Part shown: positions 18,435 to 28,414 of the stretch, piece by piece
How positions within the stretch are numbered: the stretch's first letter is position 1
Layout: each line of letters starts with the position of its first letter
Origin: Coriobacteriaceae bacterium
GTDB taxonomy: Bacteria; Actinomycetota; Coriobacteriia; Coriobacteriales; Coriobacteriaceae
Assembly (NCBI GenBank): GCA_902364975.1
Contig: CABJFQ010000003.1
Span: 112,273 to 176,272 of the forward strand
Length of the DNA stretch: 64,000 nt
Reading direction: 5' to 3'
The notes under the pieces: generated by a model
The model's input: the letters and a program-made list of their open reading frames with translations, nothing else
Databases searched by the model: none
Told to the model about the DNA's origin: nothing
Made by a program: the position numbers and the translations under genes

Positions 18435-20078
18435 ATGCTCAAAACTAAAGCAGAATTTGCAACTCTTCGCTTAAACGAAGATCTCAAGCCATATATGAGC
18501 CGATATCTATCGGATCTTGTGTCTCATATGGTCGAGAAATATCAGCCTTCGTCGAGAACGAAAAGGCTCATTGAACTGTGCTGTCGCGATTTTGAGTTTT
18601 CGAGCGAGCACGTCGATGGCCCCTCGTGGTCTGTTTTGGGGATTGACCTCAAGCGACCTTCGGCCGCCTCGTTTGAGTTTGAGGACCGCGTTTACAACGA
18701 AGCAACCGACGAATGGGATTATGTGCCCGCTTGCGTTTGCAAAAACCGAGTCAAAGTCCCGACGTCGACGTTTACTGCCATCGAGGAGAATATCTTTTTA
18801 TACGACTACGAGCAGGACGCAGCCTCTCACACGTACGAATCAGCACTCATTTACTGCAGGCCCCCCGAGCTACGACCGCTATCCCAATTCCCGGCATCTA
18901 TCGATGCGGCGAATGCGCGAGTCCTGGATTTCCTCAGAACGCGCTCGAAGCAGCTGCAACGCAGCGCAGGCATCCCCGATCTGCTTTCGGTCACTGAGTG
19001 GTACTACATCTTTCTTGCGGCATCCATTGCCTGCTCTCAGTCCCATGCCACGGCCGTCATTCAGATTTCGGACCGTCTGTTCAATCTGGCGCGAGCCGTA
19101 GATGGACGTCGCCTTCTTTGTGACCTCGGCCTGCTAAAGAGCATTGTGCTTCTTCCCAACACCATTGCCAAAAAGGCCGAGGGTCGCGCGCTGCTCTTTA
19201 TTGGCGACGGCGAGCCCAATGATCCGTATTTCCTTTTTGACGGCAGGAGCTTTGACGACAAGCAAATGACCGATGAGATTCTGCACCAGCTCCTCGATTC
19301 CGTCGACCGAGCCTACGGCGATCAAAAGAATCCAGTCTATTGGCATCGGCTCGAGGATCAGGGCAACGGCATATATCCCCTATTACCCAATACAAAGAGC
19401 GGATCGTTCGACGAGAGAATGTTCATCCCCCTTGGGTCGCTAGCGCCAATCTACCGCGGCACCGCCCGCAGCGTTGTAACCAAACTGCCCGAATCAGATC
19501 CGACAGACAGTTACCAACAGCACGACTGCTACTACCTGTCGCTAAAGCATCTTCATGATGGCGCAATCATTGCCGCAGAAGATGTACTTGAGCGTGTCCC
19601 CGATACAGATATCTACGATGTAAGCCGTGTAGACTACGAAGATTTTCGGAAGGCCAAACCGATCGACGCCCGCGAGGCGAGCCTTCTCATATCACGCGTC
19701 GGGCCTCCATTCAAGCTTGCCCTCATCACGCCAGGCCACTTTTCTGTCGGTTCTGAGCGCCCCGTGGAGCGCGGTCTTTTGTTTGAGAGCATTGTCCCCT
19801 GCGACGCCATGTTCTGCGCTACCTTTGAGGACGAGCTGCTTGCCCAGTTTGTCCTGGCATACCTGTCGTCCGATGAGGGGCAGAAGAAACTGGCGGACAC
19901 CTCGCACGGAGACGCGCTTGTGCAACTTGCCCCAATGGACCTGCGAAGCATGACCGTGCCTGTTCCCGGGCGAGCGGAGCAGGAGCGCTACGCGCTAGAG
20001 TACGAAGCAAAGCAGCGCGCCTACGAGGACGCCCTTAAGCAGGCGGAACATTACGCTGCGAGCAAGGGAACGATGTAG
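18435..20078 (+). CDS. HsdM/HsdS-like protein without a methylase active site
   Basis: 547 residues; ATG 18435 follows AGGAGG, preferred over an in-frame ATG at 18420. The middle part (LLKSIVLLPNTIAKKAEGRALLFIG) matches the region of type I N6-methylases that follows the catalytic NPP(Y/F). No NPPY/F or SAM-binding glycine loop is visible; RPPE lies about where the motif would be. The C-terminus (FVLAYLSSDEGQKKL...MDLRSMTVPVP plus a coiled helix) looks like a target-recognition half of a type I S subunit. Predicted to bind DNA without methylating it. Divergent from the ClpX/helicase operon; it shares its architecture with the protein at 35707-37143. Confidence 0.6.
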   Translation: MLKTKAEFATLRLNEDLKPYMSRYLSDLVSHMVEKYQPSSRTKRLIELCCRDFEFSSEHVDGPSWSVLGIDLKRPSAASFEFEDRVYNEATDEWDYVPACVCKNRVKVPTSTFTAIEENIFLYDYEQDAASHTYESALIYCRPPELRPLSQFPASIDAANARVLDFLRTRSKQLQRSAGIPDLLSVTEWYYIFLAASIACSQSHATAVIQISDRLFNLARAVDGRRLLCDLGLLKSIVLLPNTIAKKAEGRALLFIGDGEPNDPYFLFDGRSFDDKQMTDEILHQLLDSVDRAYGDQKNPVYWHRLEDQGNGIYPLLPNTKSGSFDERMFIPLGSLAPIYRGTARSVVTKLPESDPTDSYQQHDCYYLSLKHLHDGAIIAAEDVLERVPDTDIYDVSRVDYEDFRKAKPIDAREASLLISRVGPPFKLALITPGHFSVGSERPVERGLLFESIVPCDAMFCATFEDELLAQFVLAYLSSDEGQKKLADTSHGDALVQLAPMDLRSMTVPVPGRAEQERYALEYEAKQRAYEDALKQAEHYAASKGTM

Positions 20079-20149
20079 CGACCGAGATTGGCAGACTGTC
20101 CGGACTTTTCCGACGGCCTGTCAATCAGGCGCGCCATTCAGCGCGGCGG

Positions 20150-20767
20150 CTAGAAATTGTCATCGGACTTTGCGCTGACTTTGGCTGCCTCTTCGCCCGC
20201 GATCAGGTCCCTAACCGTTATATGCGCACCGTACGTAGCATCCTCAATCTTTTCCATAACATCAGGGTCGCAAGTTCCCCAAATATCTTTAAGGACTCGA
20301 GCCAATCCCCAAGCGGCGCTGAGCAGGACGTCAACATCCTTTAGATCTAAGTGGCTGACCGCAAAGGGACAGTACTCGCGCTCCAGCAGATAGGTGTCAA
20401 CGGCGCCAATTGCCTCAGCCACGTACCGCTCAAGATCGGGATGGGGATGGAAGGCGCACAGCGCCTTGTGCGGATCGGTCGGCTCAATCCAATACAGCGT
20501 TGTCGCATCCTCGCATTTCTCGAGCGGATAACGCTCAACCGCCTTCTCCCAACTTTCATACCAAGGATCGGCATCGCCGTCCGTCATTGACTTGCAAAGA
20601 TCAATCGCCGCAGAAACAGTCGCACACGAATATCTATAGCTGGCGTCTTTCTTAAACTCATCATTGAGCTCGACATCGCCAGACAGCTCCGCCTCCATGA
20701 TCAGGAACGGACCATCCTCATCCGTAACGCTCATGGGGTAGTTGTTGCACTCATAGTCCGGATACAT
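20150..20767 (-). CDS. Hypothetical acidic cytoplasmic protein
   Basis: 205 residues from ATG 20767, with GGAGAC upstream; longer upstream in-frame starts lack a ribosome site. No signal peptide or membrane segment. Acidic and rich in aromatic residues, with no catalytic motif I recognise. It is convergent with the HsdM/S-like gene and downstream of a membrane-protein gene, from which it is separated by two tandem hairpins. Confidence 0.55.
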   Translation of the reverse strand: MYPDYECNNYPMSVTDEDGPFLIMEAELSGDVELNDEFKKDASYRYSCATVSAAIDLCKSMTDGDADPWYESWEKAVERYPLEKCEDATTLYWIEPTDPHKALCAFHPHPDLERYVAEAIGAVDTYLLEREYCPFAVSHLDLKDVDVLLSAAWGLARVLKDIWGTCDPDVMEKIEDATYGAHITVRDLIAGEEAAKVSAKSDDNF

Positions 20768-20853
20768 TTTGTCTCCAATCAATCGTTCGGACACATTAAT
20801 GACCAATATCGAAACCGCGCTCGCGCGGAGGGACGTCGTCCTCGCGCCAATCT

Positions 20854-20926
20854 GCAAGTTTTTCTCATCGCGTGAAAAGAACTTGCGATTTCTGCAAGTT
20901 CTTCTCACGCTGCGATAAGAACTCGC
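20854..20926. repeat. Two tandem hairpin repeats, 40-bp period
   Basis: GCAAGTT(T/C)TTCTCA begins at 20854 and again at 20894. Each copy pairs with a downstream AAGAACT(T/C)GC to form an inverted repeat. It lies between the membrane-protein gene end and the start of the 205-residue gene. It could act as a processing or termination signal, or as an operator for that gene. Confidence 0.5.
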
Positions 20927-20938
20927 ATGATCGCCCCG

Positions 20939-21763
20939 CTACCTGCGCCACGAGGCAGCAAGGATAATGGGAATCCCGGCAAGGCACACCACCAAGGCTA
21001 CGGCCGCGAACGCAAGCGCGATGGCCACGCTCGCGACGACATAGGCCACGGCAATGAAGGCCAGCGCCAGCAGGCAGGCAAGCAGCTCGGCCACGTAGCA
21101 CAACACCAGGTTCGAGCTCGCGCGCTTCAGCAGGACGTCGGCAAGGCGGACAAGCTCGACGGCAAAGCCGCTGCCGAAATTACGGCCAGGGCCCTTGGCA
21201 AGGAACCACTTGAACAGGCACATCAGGGCGCAGCCCAGCATGATCATGATGGAAACGGTCCATACATTGTGCCCCGACTCAACAAGGTTCTGGTCACCCA
21301 TCGCGCTGCCGTTGATGAGCCAACTCGTTCCATAGCCCATGAACAGCATCGCCAGCAGCAGGCAGGCGCTTACCGCGGCAAGAGAGCGCGACACGCGCCT
21401 GCTGAACACCGGAGCTTTGCAGCTGAGCCCAAACCCCTCGCGAACGCGCCAGACGGCATGGTAGGCAGGGTAGACCGCGATGAGCACGGCCACGAGCAGC
21501 GACGCCCAATCGGACCCGGGTGCCGCTGACGCGTACTCCGCGATCGCAGAAACTGAGCAGTTGGTGTGGAACGACTCGTTCAGAAACAGCGCGACCTCGC
21601 CCTTCCAAACACAAAACGGAGCGGCGACGGAGGCGATGCCGGCAACGGCAACCGCAGCAACGACAATAAGCGGTGCGCCCTGCACGAGCTTGACGACCTC
21701 GCCCTTGGCGGTGCGGGGTGAAGCTTCAACGGTGCTGGCCGAAATTTGGATAGAAGTGTTCAT
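20939..21763 (-). CDS. Polytopic membrane protein of unknown function
   Basis: 274 residues from ATG 21763 with GAAAGGAAG upstream. About five or six transmembrane segments: near 30-52, 88-104, 127-145, 165-185 and two long ones at 225-270. No transporter or enzyme signature. It differs in sequence from the operon protein at 17428-18165, but the size, the extracytoplasmic N-terminal loop and the double hydrophobic C-terminus are similar. Part of the accessory island by position; function unknown. Confidence 0.55.
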   Translation of the reverse strand: MNTSIQISASTVEASPRTAKGEVVKLVQGAPLIVVAAVAVAGIASVAAPFCVWKGEVALFLNESFHTNCSVSAIAEYASAAPGSDWASLLVAVLIAVYPAYHAVWRVREGFGLSCKAPVFSRRVSRSLAAVSACLLLAMLFMGYGTSWLINGSAMGDQNLVESGHNVWTVSIMIMLGCALMCLFKWFLAKGPGRNFGSGFAVELVRLADVLLKRASSNLVLCYVAELLACLLALAFIAVAYVVASVAIALAFAAVALVVCLAGIPIILAASWRR

Positions 21764-21865
21764 GATCTTCCTTTCAAAGAAGGCTACGTTCGCAAGCTAA
21801 TGTAAGAAAACACTGTCTTCGAGGGATTGAACAAGACTGTTGCCCTCAGAGACAAACAAACGTTG

Positions 21866-22171
21866 CTATCGGCATATTGGCCGCTCGGGTACTTCATCAT
21901 TACGCATCTGTAATTCATCAAATCGCAGGATCTCATTACGCTCAAGCAGAACAGATTGAATAAGCTCATGGACAGCGGCATTGCGGTAGCACAACGACTC
22001 CCACGTGGCCAACAAGCCGTCAACAACTCCCTTGTAAGCAACAGAGGAGTCCTCGAGCTCATAGGCAAGATCAATTGCCTCGTCAACTATCTGCCTCATC
22101 TGCAAAAGCGTGCACGTGAGATCCGCCTCACTCGACTCGTCGCAAATATAAATACAATCGGACTCAAGCAT
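21866..22171 (-). CDS. Small helical hypothetical protein
   Basis: 101 residues from ATG 22171 with GGGAG upstream; an upstream extension to 22231 lacks a ribosome site. It is acidic and predicted mostly helical, with regularly spaced leucines. No family recognised. It lies downstream of the helicase/HEPN gene but beyond that gene's strong terminator, so it has its own promoter or is read through at low level. Confidence 0.5.
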   Translation of the reverse strand: MLESDCIYICDESSEADLTCTLLQMRQIVDEAIDLAYELEDSSVAYKGVVDGLLATWESLCYRNAAVHELIQSVLLERNEILRFDELQMRNDEVPERPICR

Positions 22172-22229
22172 CTTTGAATCTCCCTTCGAACAACTGACAC
22201 CTGCAGAATAGTGAAAAGAGATAAAAAGC

Positions 22230-22269
22230 AACCCGCAATCTACCGCTATATAGCGGTAGATTGCGGGTT
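22230..22269 (-). terminator. Perfect 40-bp palindromic terminator
   Basis: The 20-base arms are exact reverse complements with no loop bases. On the minus strand they are followed by GCTTTTTATCTCTTTT. The site lies 32 bases past the SF1 helicase stop. A perfect palindrome of this length could also bind a dimeric protein, but terminator is the simplest reading. Confidence 0.85.
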
Positions 22270-22301
22270 AAACCATAAAGCGCACTTAGCCTTGGGCCAA
22301 A

Positions 22302-25300
22302 TTACGACTTAGATTCAAATAGGTCGCATATCTCTTTGGCTTTCGCCAGGGGATACTGCGCGTAGTAGAATACGTCGCCGTTCTTTTCTCCGCACACAAA
22401 GACTGCGCCCAGCCCCAAGCCTTTAGCGGACGGAACTTTGCATTGTTGTACGCTCTCTTCGCCTTCATCGAAAAGTCGCAGATACCCTTGTTCCATCAGA
22501 ATAGTGTTGGCATCTTCAGCCCTAATCCCTGAGCCACCCTCTCTCAGTATTTTCGAAATCGAGGCATAGCCCTTAGCGCTTGCCTGATCCATTGAGTAAC
22601 AGACCGGCAAACGCTCGGCCCCCGCAAAAGCCGCTTCGTAAGCAATACCCTCTCGCATGATTTCCACACTCTTATGACCAGATTCATCAAGCTGAAAAGC
22701 AACGAAAAGGCATCGAAGCGCCAGCCAGACCTCGCCCGCGCTAACCATCTCTTTTCGGTCGGTGTGACAGGCGCTATTACGAAATTCAGTAAATCGACCC
22801 AGTGTTTCGCCGAGTGTCCTCCACCAGTCCCCCTTTGACGCCTGCGTCAATTCAGCATTTTCAACTCGAACAGAGGATGCCAGTAGCTCACTCTTTTTTT
22901 CAATTAACCTTTTGTATTGACCGAGGTTAAGGCCCTCAAGCTCCTTGAGTGGCTTTCTTGCAACAACATAATCGGGAGCAATGGCCTTCAAGGTCGGCAG
23001 CAATTTCAAACGCAAGTATCTCTCCGCCGCACGGCAGAACATTAGCAGGCAAAATGCGCAATCTGAATCGCTATCGGTGCCAACACTGCCAATGCCAAAT
23101 ATCTTGCACAGAAGAAGCCCCTGCTCGATATTCTCAAGCACCCTATTTTTGCCATTTTGGTCGCACTCGCAATCAGCGAATGCGCTTTGAAGAGCTTCGC
23201 GCGAAGAAAAGCCTATGATTCGACAGTCTTCTGCATCCAGATTAAAGCTTTTGAACGCTTCGCCCACGTTGTCCAAATAGGAATCGGTGTTTACATCAGG
23301 GCACCAAACATCTTTATTGTCATCTTTCTTGTCGTCTTCATTGATATGTTCCTCGTCCGCGCCAGCTGTCTCCCTTGGAAGAGATTCTCCTCGCGGCAGC
23401 ATATCCTTGGCTGCATTGAGTTCCTCAATAGCGCCGGTTTTCTGGTAATTTTCCCAATGCACAACCCATGCCGTATCGAGAATGCGCTTCATCGTTGCAA
23501 CGTTCTCGTTAATCTTCCACGCTGCATAGTCGGCAATTACGTAGAGGCGATACTTGGCTCGGCTTGCCGCAACATTCACGATATTTGGGTTTACAAACTT
23601 GATTGCGCCCTCACAACTGCGCCTTGTATCACACCCCAAGACAAATACCACTTGATGGGCTTCTTTACCTTGGAACGTATGAACCGTACCAATATTATGC
23701 TTTGCGAAATATTGCCATGCATCTTTGTCAGCCACTTCAGTCCTAGCACTTAACAGCCGGTCCTGAAGCCCCCTGACAACGGTTTTAAACGGAGAAATAA
23801 TATAGAGACTTGGAATAACAATTCCCTCGGACTTGCCCGATTCGCAAGCTTTTTTCTCAGCCGTAGCTACGGCCTTATCAAAAGCGTCCTTGACAATCTC
23901 GAACACTCTATCGCCCTGGGCATCAACATAATGATCGCGATTGCCACGTTCAAATCCCGTAACATTGATCCACTGTGAGGACTTTAGATAAAAGCTGTCA
24001 GCGAGATCCTTTTTTGGGCTAGCCGTCTCGTTAAGCATGGAGCCCTGATACGAGATCTCATTTGAGATATCGAACATGGGTGATATGCAGCGACGGTGAA
24101 CCACAAGCGGGCAGCCAATCCATTGATCATCCTCGCCGTTGCTGCGCAGGTGGCCATAGGGGTTAACGGCGTCGGCAAGTCGCTGGACCGAAGCCATATC
24201 CCCCTTATAAGGTAGTAATACTTTTTTACCGAGGACAGCGCGGAGCTCCTTAACATCCCCTGTGATCACAGGCTCAATCTGAGAGGGGTCACCGACAATC
24301 ATTGCACGTCGACTGCGAGCAAGGGCGCCCAAAGCAGCATACGGCACCGCCTGTCCCGCCTCATCTATTATCAGCAGGCCAAATAAAGGGTCTTTCCCAA
24401 TCTGAATGTCCTCAAACATGCGGCCAATCGACGCAAACGTGGAAGAAATCACTGGGGTAAGCAAACTGAGCGTCTGAAAGAGCGCAGGGGCCATACTCCT
24501 TCTATCGGCTTGCGTGAACTCTATTAACTCCTTTTTACCAGAATCGACGCCCTTGTCTTTGGCTCCCCAGTATGTTCGTAGAAGCGCAATGTTATTCCGC
24601 ATACATTTTGATTCAAGGATGAACTCGCGTGTCACCTGCAATGCATAGAGAAATAGCAGGTTGCGGTCCTTTTTTAGGTCAGGGTCATCGGATGGATTAT
24701 ATAGATGAGTCTTTTTTCGGCTTTCGCTATCCCCCTTTGAGATGCACTCGACAAAATGCCCATTAATCGTCTCAACAGATTCAGCACCATCAACTCTGTT
24801 GCGCTTTTGACCTTGGATCTTCACCCACAAAGAGGATAGTTCCTTCTTTTCATTCTCTAGTTTTTCGTATTTGTTCTCGAATTTCGTACGCAGCGCAACA
24901 AGCCTCTGGTCCGGTGCGGTTTGCAGCATAAAGGAATCGAGCTTCTCGCGGCTATCGGACAAACGGCCCCTATTGAAGATGCTCCCGATCAGCCCACTGG
25001 CCTTTTCTTCCGCATCGCGCAATTCTGCTTCAAGCCTATTCCTTCTCGCCTCATAATCAGCAGTATCCTTCGCAATGTCATCAAGATATTTCCGGACATC
25101 ACCTGCGGAACTGCCTTCAAAAGGACGAGACAGACATACCGTTTCGGTTGTCAGTTCTTCAACTATCTCTCGCTCGTCCTTTTGACACCTACAATTCAAT
25201 TGGGACAAATGCTTCTTGCGGTTCAGAAGTTCGCGCTCCCCGGCTGCTTGCTCCTCCATTCTGTTGAATCGATCGGTTATCTTTTTGTATTGAGCAAGAA

Positions 25301-26927
25301 ACAGCTTCTTCGCCTCAGAAAACCGTCCGCCCTTTCCCAGCCCGCCGTTAAACTGCAGCGAAGAAAGCTCGCAATCTCTGAAGTTATTAATATTCCTACG
25401 GTTTCCCAGACATGCCGCAACCATAAGCCCAGGATGCGCAGGGTCGCGAAGATTGCCTTTATTGTCAACGAGCGCCGAAGAGAAATAGAGATCATCCACC
25501 GGTTTCTGCTCGTTTTTCTTTCCCCAAACAATGTTGGACAAATCTGACTCTAGAAACTCCTTTTTCTCAGATTCGTCAATACCCTCCAAAAAGGCCTTCC
25601 CATCAGGAAGCTCTTTGGCGATGTTCTCAACTGCTGCATTGTTTGTCGAGCAGACCAAGATGCTGAGACTTTTTATCGCATCTCCCGTTCTGCCCTCTTT
25701 GAAGCGATAAGGATTCTTGGCGTACTTGAGATACCGTTTGCTAAGTTCTACCTCTTCGAAGGCGTCATCGGGCTTGTCATATTCGCACAGCAGACGGGCT
25801 TTTTCGACAACGTTAGCCGCAACGATATCCTTGAGCAGGGTTGTTTTTCCCGTGCCCGGAGGACCGTTAACCGACATAACGTCGTTTGCCGGGTATTTGC
25901 GTGTCGAACCGCCACGACCAACCGCAAGATTTACCGCCACTTGTTGCATCAAACTCAAGGAGTATTTACTCGGCCAGCGACCGATAGGTGTAGCGCCGGC
26001 TCCCAACACTTCAGAAAAGAAGTCTGCACGATCAGCCAGATCTTCATCGTCTTCGCCGTCCAGAAGATCGATCTCTCCGCAGGCAGATTCATTCCTCAAG
26101 CCACCTTCAAGGTATGCGGCGACAAGAGACAGCGATCCCTCACGAAGATCGTCGAAAGACCCTGACTTGTTGCACAGCTCATTTATCATGGAAATGTCTT
26201 TTGCGAAAAATGAGTGACAGAGTGATTGGTCGAACGTTGGACACGCATCGTCCCCGCTGTCCTTTGGCTTCATTGCTCTATATTCGACAAGCAGCCTTGA
26301 ACACCACTCGCTGATACGTTTAGCCCCGTCACCGTCGGGAAGGCAGCTGGCTATCCCCTTAATCATTGGCCGGACGCAACTATTGACAATGCCCCTAATG
26401 ACACCATATGTCAGCTTTGTTCCAACGAGTTCTTGATTGAGCTTCTTGCAAATATCGTCCTGCTCTTTCTCAAAGCTACCGATGGCATTTAGGCTATTCC
26501 CGACGTTCCTCTTCAACCACCAAAATAAGGAGGACAACTCGAAGCTGACAAATTGACCATCAGGACTCACACCTAATAGTGCAACCGTCATGCACTCATC
26601 CTCTTTTTCGATTTCATTCCCCGGTTTTTCTGCAAGATAAGTCATGACCGCTTCGCGTGGAACGGAGCCCAGGTGACAATAAATCGTTGAGATCGGCCAG
26701 TTTTCGCCGTTTGTGACACTATCCGTACGCTCTCTCGCTTCTTCAGAAGGCGTCCTTAGCTCCTGGTCGTCCCGCTCTTCAGGGACAAAGCAGTCATCAA
26801 GCATTCCTTTTCTGGGCCTAGGCGGGTCCTTTTTCTCTTCGGGTTGGTCGCCTTGGCTCAAAAAATCAAGCAAATACCAGTAATCTAACGCATCGCCAAT
26901 TGCTTGCTTTTTCTCAGCAGGGGTCAT
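22302..26927 (-). CDS. Giant UPF1/DNA2-type SF1 helicase with HEPN-like C-terminal region
   Basis: 1,541 residues; ATG 26927 follows GAGGA, overlapping the WYL gene end by 14 bases. Walker A GPPGTGKT is at 355-362, followed by a long inserted helical region (about 520-740). LLIIDEAGQAVP (Walker B) is near 860 with GDPSQIEPV after it, then late motifs GTVHTFQGKE and NVAASRAKYRLYV. This set is typical of AAA_11/AAA_12 helicases. Between about 1290 and 1420 is an all-helical segment with RNSACH at 1383-1388, the Rx4H pattern of HEPN ribonucleases. The last 80 residues resemble a small winged or antirepressor-type domain. Inferred role: nucleic-acid sensing helicase with RNase effector. It is cotranscribed with the WYL regulator, and base composition is more A+T-rich than the flanks. 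Confidence 0.75.
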   Translation of the reverse strand: MTPAEKKQAIGDALDYWYLLDFLSQGDQPEEKKDPPRPRKGMLDDCFVPEERDDQELRTPSEEARERTDSVTNGENWPISTIYCHLGSVPREAVMTYLAEKPGNEIEKEDECMTVALLGVSPDGQFVSFELSSLFWWLKRNVGNSLNAIGSFEKEQDDICKKLNQELVGTKLTYGVIRGIVNSCVRPMIKGIASCLPDGDGAKRISEWCSRLLVEYRAMKPKDSGDDACPTFDQSLCHSFFAKDISMINELCNKSGSFDDLREGSLSLVAAYLEGGLRNESACGEIDLLDGEDDEDLADRADFFSEVLGAGATPIGRWPSKYSLSLMQQVAVNLAVGRGGSTRKYPANDVMSVNGPPGTGKTTLLKDIVAANVVEKARLLCEYDKPDDAFEEVELSKRYLKYAKNPYRFKEGRTGDAIKSLSILVCSTNNAAVENIAKELPDGKAFLEGIDESEKKEFLESDLSNIVWGKKNEQKPVDDLYFSSALVDNKGNLRDPAHPGLMVAACLGNRRNINNFRDCELSSLQFNGGLGKGGRFSEAKKLFLAQYKKITDRFNRMEEQAAGERELLNRKKHLSQLNCRCQKDEREIVEELTTETVCLSRPFEGSSAGDVRKYLDDIAKDTADYEARRNRLEAELRDAEEKASGLIGSIFNRGRLSDSREKLDSFMLQTAPDQRLVALRTKFENKYEKLENEKKELSSLWVKIQGQKRNRVDGAESVETINGHFVECISKGDSESRKKTHLYNPSDDPDLKKDRNLLFLYALQVTREFILESKCMRNNIALLRTYWGAKDKGVDSGKKELIEFTQADRRSMAPALFQTLSLLTPVISSTFASIGRMFEDIQIGKDPLFGLLIIDEAGQAVPYAALGALARSRRAMIVGDPSQIEPVITGDVKELRAVLGKKVLLPYKGDMASVQRLADAVNPYGHLRSNGEDDQWIGCPLVVHRRCISPMFDISNEISYQGSMLNETASPKKDLADSFYLKSSQWINVTGFERGNRDHYVDAQGDRVFEIVKDAFDKAVATAEKKACESGKSEGIVIPSLYIISPFKTVVRGLQDRLLSARTEVADKDAWQYFAKHNIGTVHTFQGKEAHQVVFVLGCDTRRSCEGAIKFVNPNIVNVAASRAKYRLYVIADYAAWKINENVATMKRILDTAWVVHWENYQKTGAIEELNAAKDMLPRGESLPRETAGADEEHINEDDKKDDNKDVWCPDVNTDSYLDNVGEAFKSFNLDAEDCRIIGFSSREALQSAFADCECDQNGKNRVLENIEQGLLLCKIFGIGSVGTDSDSDCAFCLLMFCRAAERYLRLKLLPTLKAIAPDYVVARKPLKELEGLNLGQYKRLIEKKSELLASSVRVENAELTQASKGDWWRTLGETLGRFTEFRNSACHTDRKEMVSAGEVWLALRCLFVAFQLDESGHKSVEIMREGIAYEAAFAGAERLPVCYSMDQASAKGYASISKILREGGSGIRAEDANTILMEQGYLRLFDEGEESVQQCKVPSAKGLGLGAVFVCGEKNGDVFYYAQYPLAKAKEICDLFESKS

Positions 26928-28098
26928 TTGAATCAGTCCTCGCACTCACATAGATACATTTATGTCCAATAATGTCCACAACGTCATCGCGCAATTTCTT
27001 TGGTTGAAGTATCTCAAACACATCGAGCCACTTCATTGCCCATGTTTTCATGCCATCATACGACGCCATAAACGAATACTCTGGATTTGGATGCCCGTCC
27101 TGTGTCTCGCGCCGAAACCCATCGTTTCCGGCAAATTCGGCTAAAAGATACTTCTCCTTTGCTTGGTTATGACACCTTACGTGAACCGTAACGATGTCGT
27201 CACTAAACATCCTGTTCACGCCAGCACAAGAGAACCTTTTTGCTTCTTCGGCCATCGCCTCAAAATGACCTTTTGCATCGTCCGATGGTCCAGCAATGGT
27301 TATATCCCGCAGGCTATCAACTCGAATTGCGTCAAAAGACCTCGCGGCACCCTTGTGGCCCACAAACAGGTAGTAGTAGCCATCGTGCATACATAGATGA
27401 TATGGCGTATGACTATGCAATCGCCCCTTATCAGAAGTTCGAAAGCGGACTCTCTGCCTTTGGCTAATGGCCTTTTCCAATAACTTCAAATTTGCAAGCG
27501 TTGCTTCCATATTTGCAATTCTGCCGCTTTTGAGCAGAGCATTTTCTTGAGCCAAACGATCTTCGATCTGCCGTCTTTCTTCGCCGCACAGTAGGCGAAG
27601 AACTGCATGCTCAAGTACGTCGGCTCCACCCACGCCCGTAGAGGCTTCAATGAGACGGCACAGATGCTCAATTTGCGCACTATCAATTTGACGCTCTATG
27701 CTGTACAGGCGCTTCGCATTTTTAGGTGCAGATTCCCCATCGCCATTCGTCAGCCGCTCGCCCTTACAAGCCAATCGACTTGCAATCACCGTGTAGAACG
27801 GATTCAGACAACTGTTGTCGAGATCGATACTATTCATCTCGGTTAACGGACTGGCGCCCGCATTATTGCAGAGCGAAGGCTTTTTTGATCCAGAATCAAC
27901 AAGTGCGTTCAATACGCCCTGCACTGTGTCGCGCTTAACTTCATAGCCATAACGGGCTTTAAGCTCCGCCATTATGTCAGAAACGCTCAACCCTTTGCCA
28001 AGCCCAGCATCAGTTTCCTCCAATAGGATACGCTCGACATATATCGCCAGCTCCTTTGGATATGCTCGGTGATTTCCCTGGATTTTCGGTTGAACCAT
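26914..28098 (-). CDS. WYL-domain transcriptional regulator
   Basis: 394 residues from ATG 28098 (GGAGG eight bases upstream). The N-terminal ~90 residues are a winged-helix region (LSVDIMAELKARYGY-like). The WYL domain spans about 195-290 with YHLCMHDGYYYLFVGH. A C-terminal extension (about 300-390) is of the WCX type. Proteins of this class often repress neighbouring defence genes until a nucleic-acid ligand is sensed; that role is inferred from the coupled overlap with the helicase/HEPN gene. It is divergent from the EcoRV-like gene, with an inverted repeat at 28175-28214 between them. Confidence 0.8.
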   Translation of the reverse strand: MVQPKIQGNHRAYPKELAIYVERILLEETDAGLGKGLSVSDIMAELKARYGYEVKRDTVQGVLNALVDSGSKKPSLCNNAGASPLTEMNSIDLDNSCLNPFYTVIASRLACKGERLTNGDGESAPKNAKRLYSIERQIDSAQIEHLCRLIEASTGVGGADVLEHAVLRLLCGEERRQIEDRLAQENALLKSGRIANMEATLANLKLLEKAISQRQRVRFRTSDKGRLHSHTPYHLCMHDGYYYLFVGHKGAARSFDAIRVDSLRDITIAGPSDDAKGHFEAMAEEAKRFSCAGVNRMFSDDIVTVHVRCHNQAKEKYLLAEFAGNDGFRRETQDGHPNPEYSFMASYDGMKTWAMKWLDVFEILQPKKLRDDVVDIIGHKCIYVSARTDSNDPC

Positions 28099-28174
28099 AG
28101 CCGCCTCCAATCTGAACAATCAACATTTTACTCAGTCGATATGACCAAGAGATTGAAAGTGCCGCTATTTAACG

Positions 28175-28214
28175 GTGAACGGCGAAGCCATCCATAAAGG
28201 GCTCCGCCGTTCAC
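28175..28214. promoter_or_regulatory. Inverted repeat between WYL and EcoRV-like genes
   Basis: GTGAACGGCG(AA)GC and GC(TCC)GCCGTTCAC form a long, nearly symmetrical inverted repeat in the divergent interval. Its placement suits an operator for the WYL protein, but a hairpin terminator reading leftward or rightward cannot be excluded because the downstream T-run is weak. Confidence 0.4.
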
Positions 28215-28414
28215 AAATAGATTAGCACAACTCGTATACGACGTAATGACTGTTAGGGCGCACTCGCAGCAAACTTGAATCACCTTGATTGGCACCTCGA
28301 GCAGAGCCGAAGGCGACCGAATGCATCCTTGTTTTTATTCATTGGCGAGCTACAATCAACGCAAACCGACCCATCGATATTTCTCTGCAGGCATCGATTG
28401 AAATAGAGACAACA

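Noticed and set aside
20768..20908. N-terminal extension of the 205-residue protein
   Set aside because: It passes through two tandem hairpins, lacks a ribosome site, and ATG 20767 has a good GGAGAC site.
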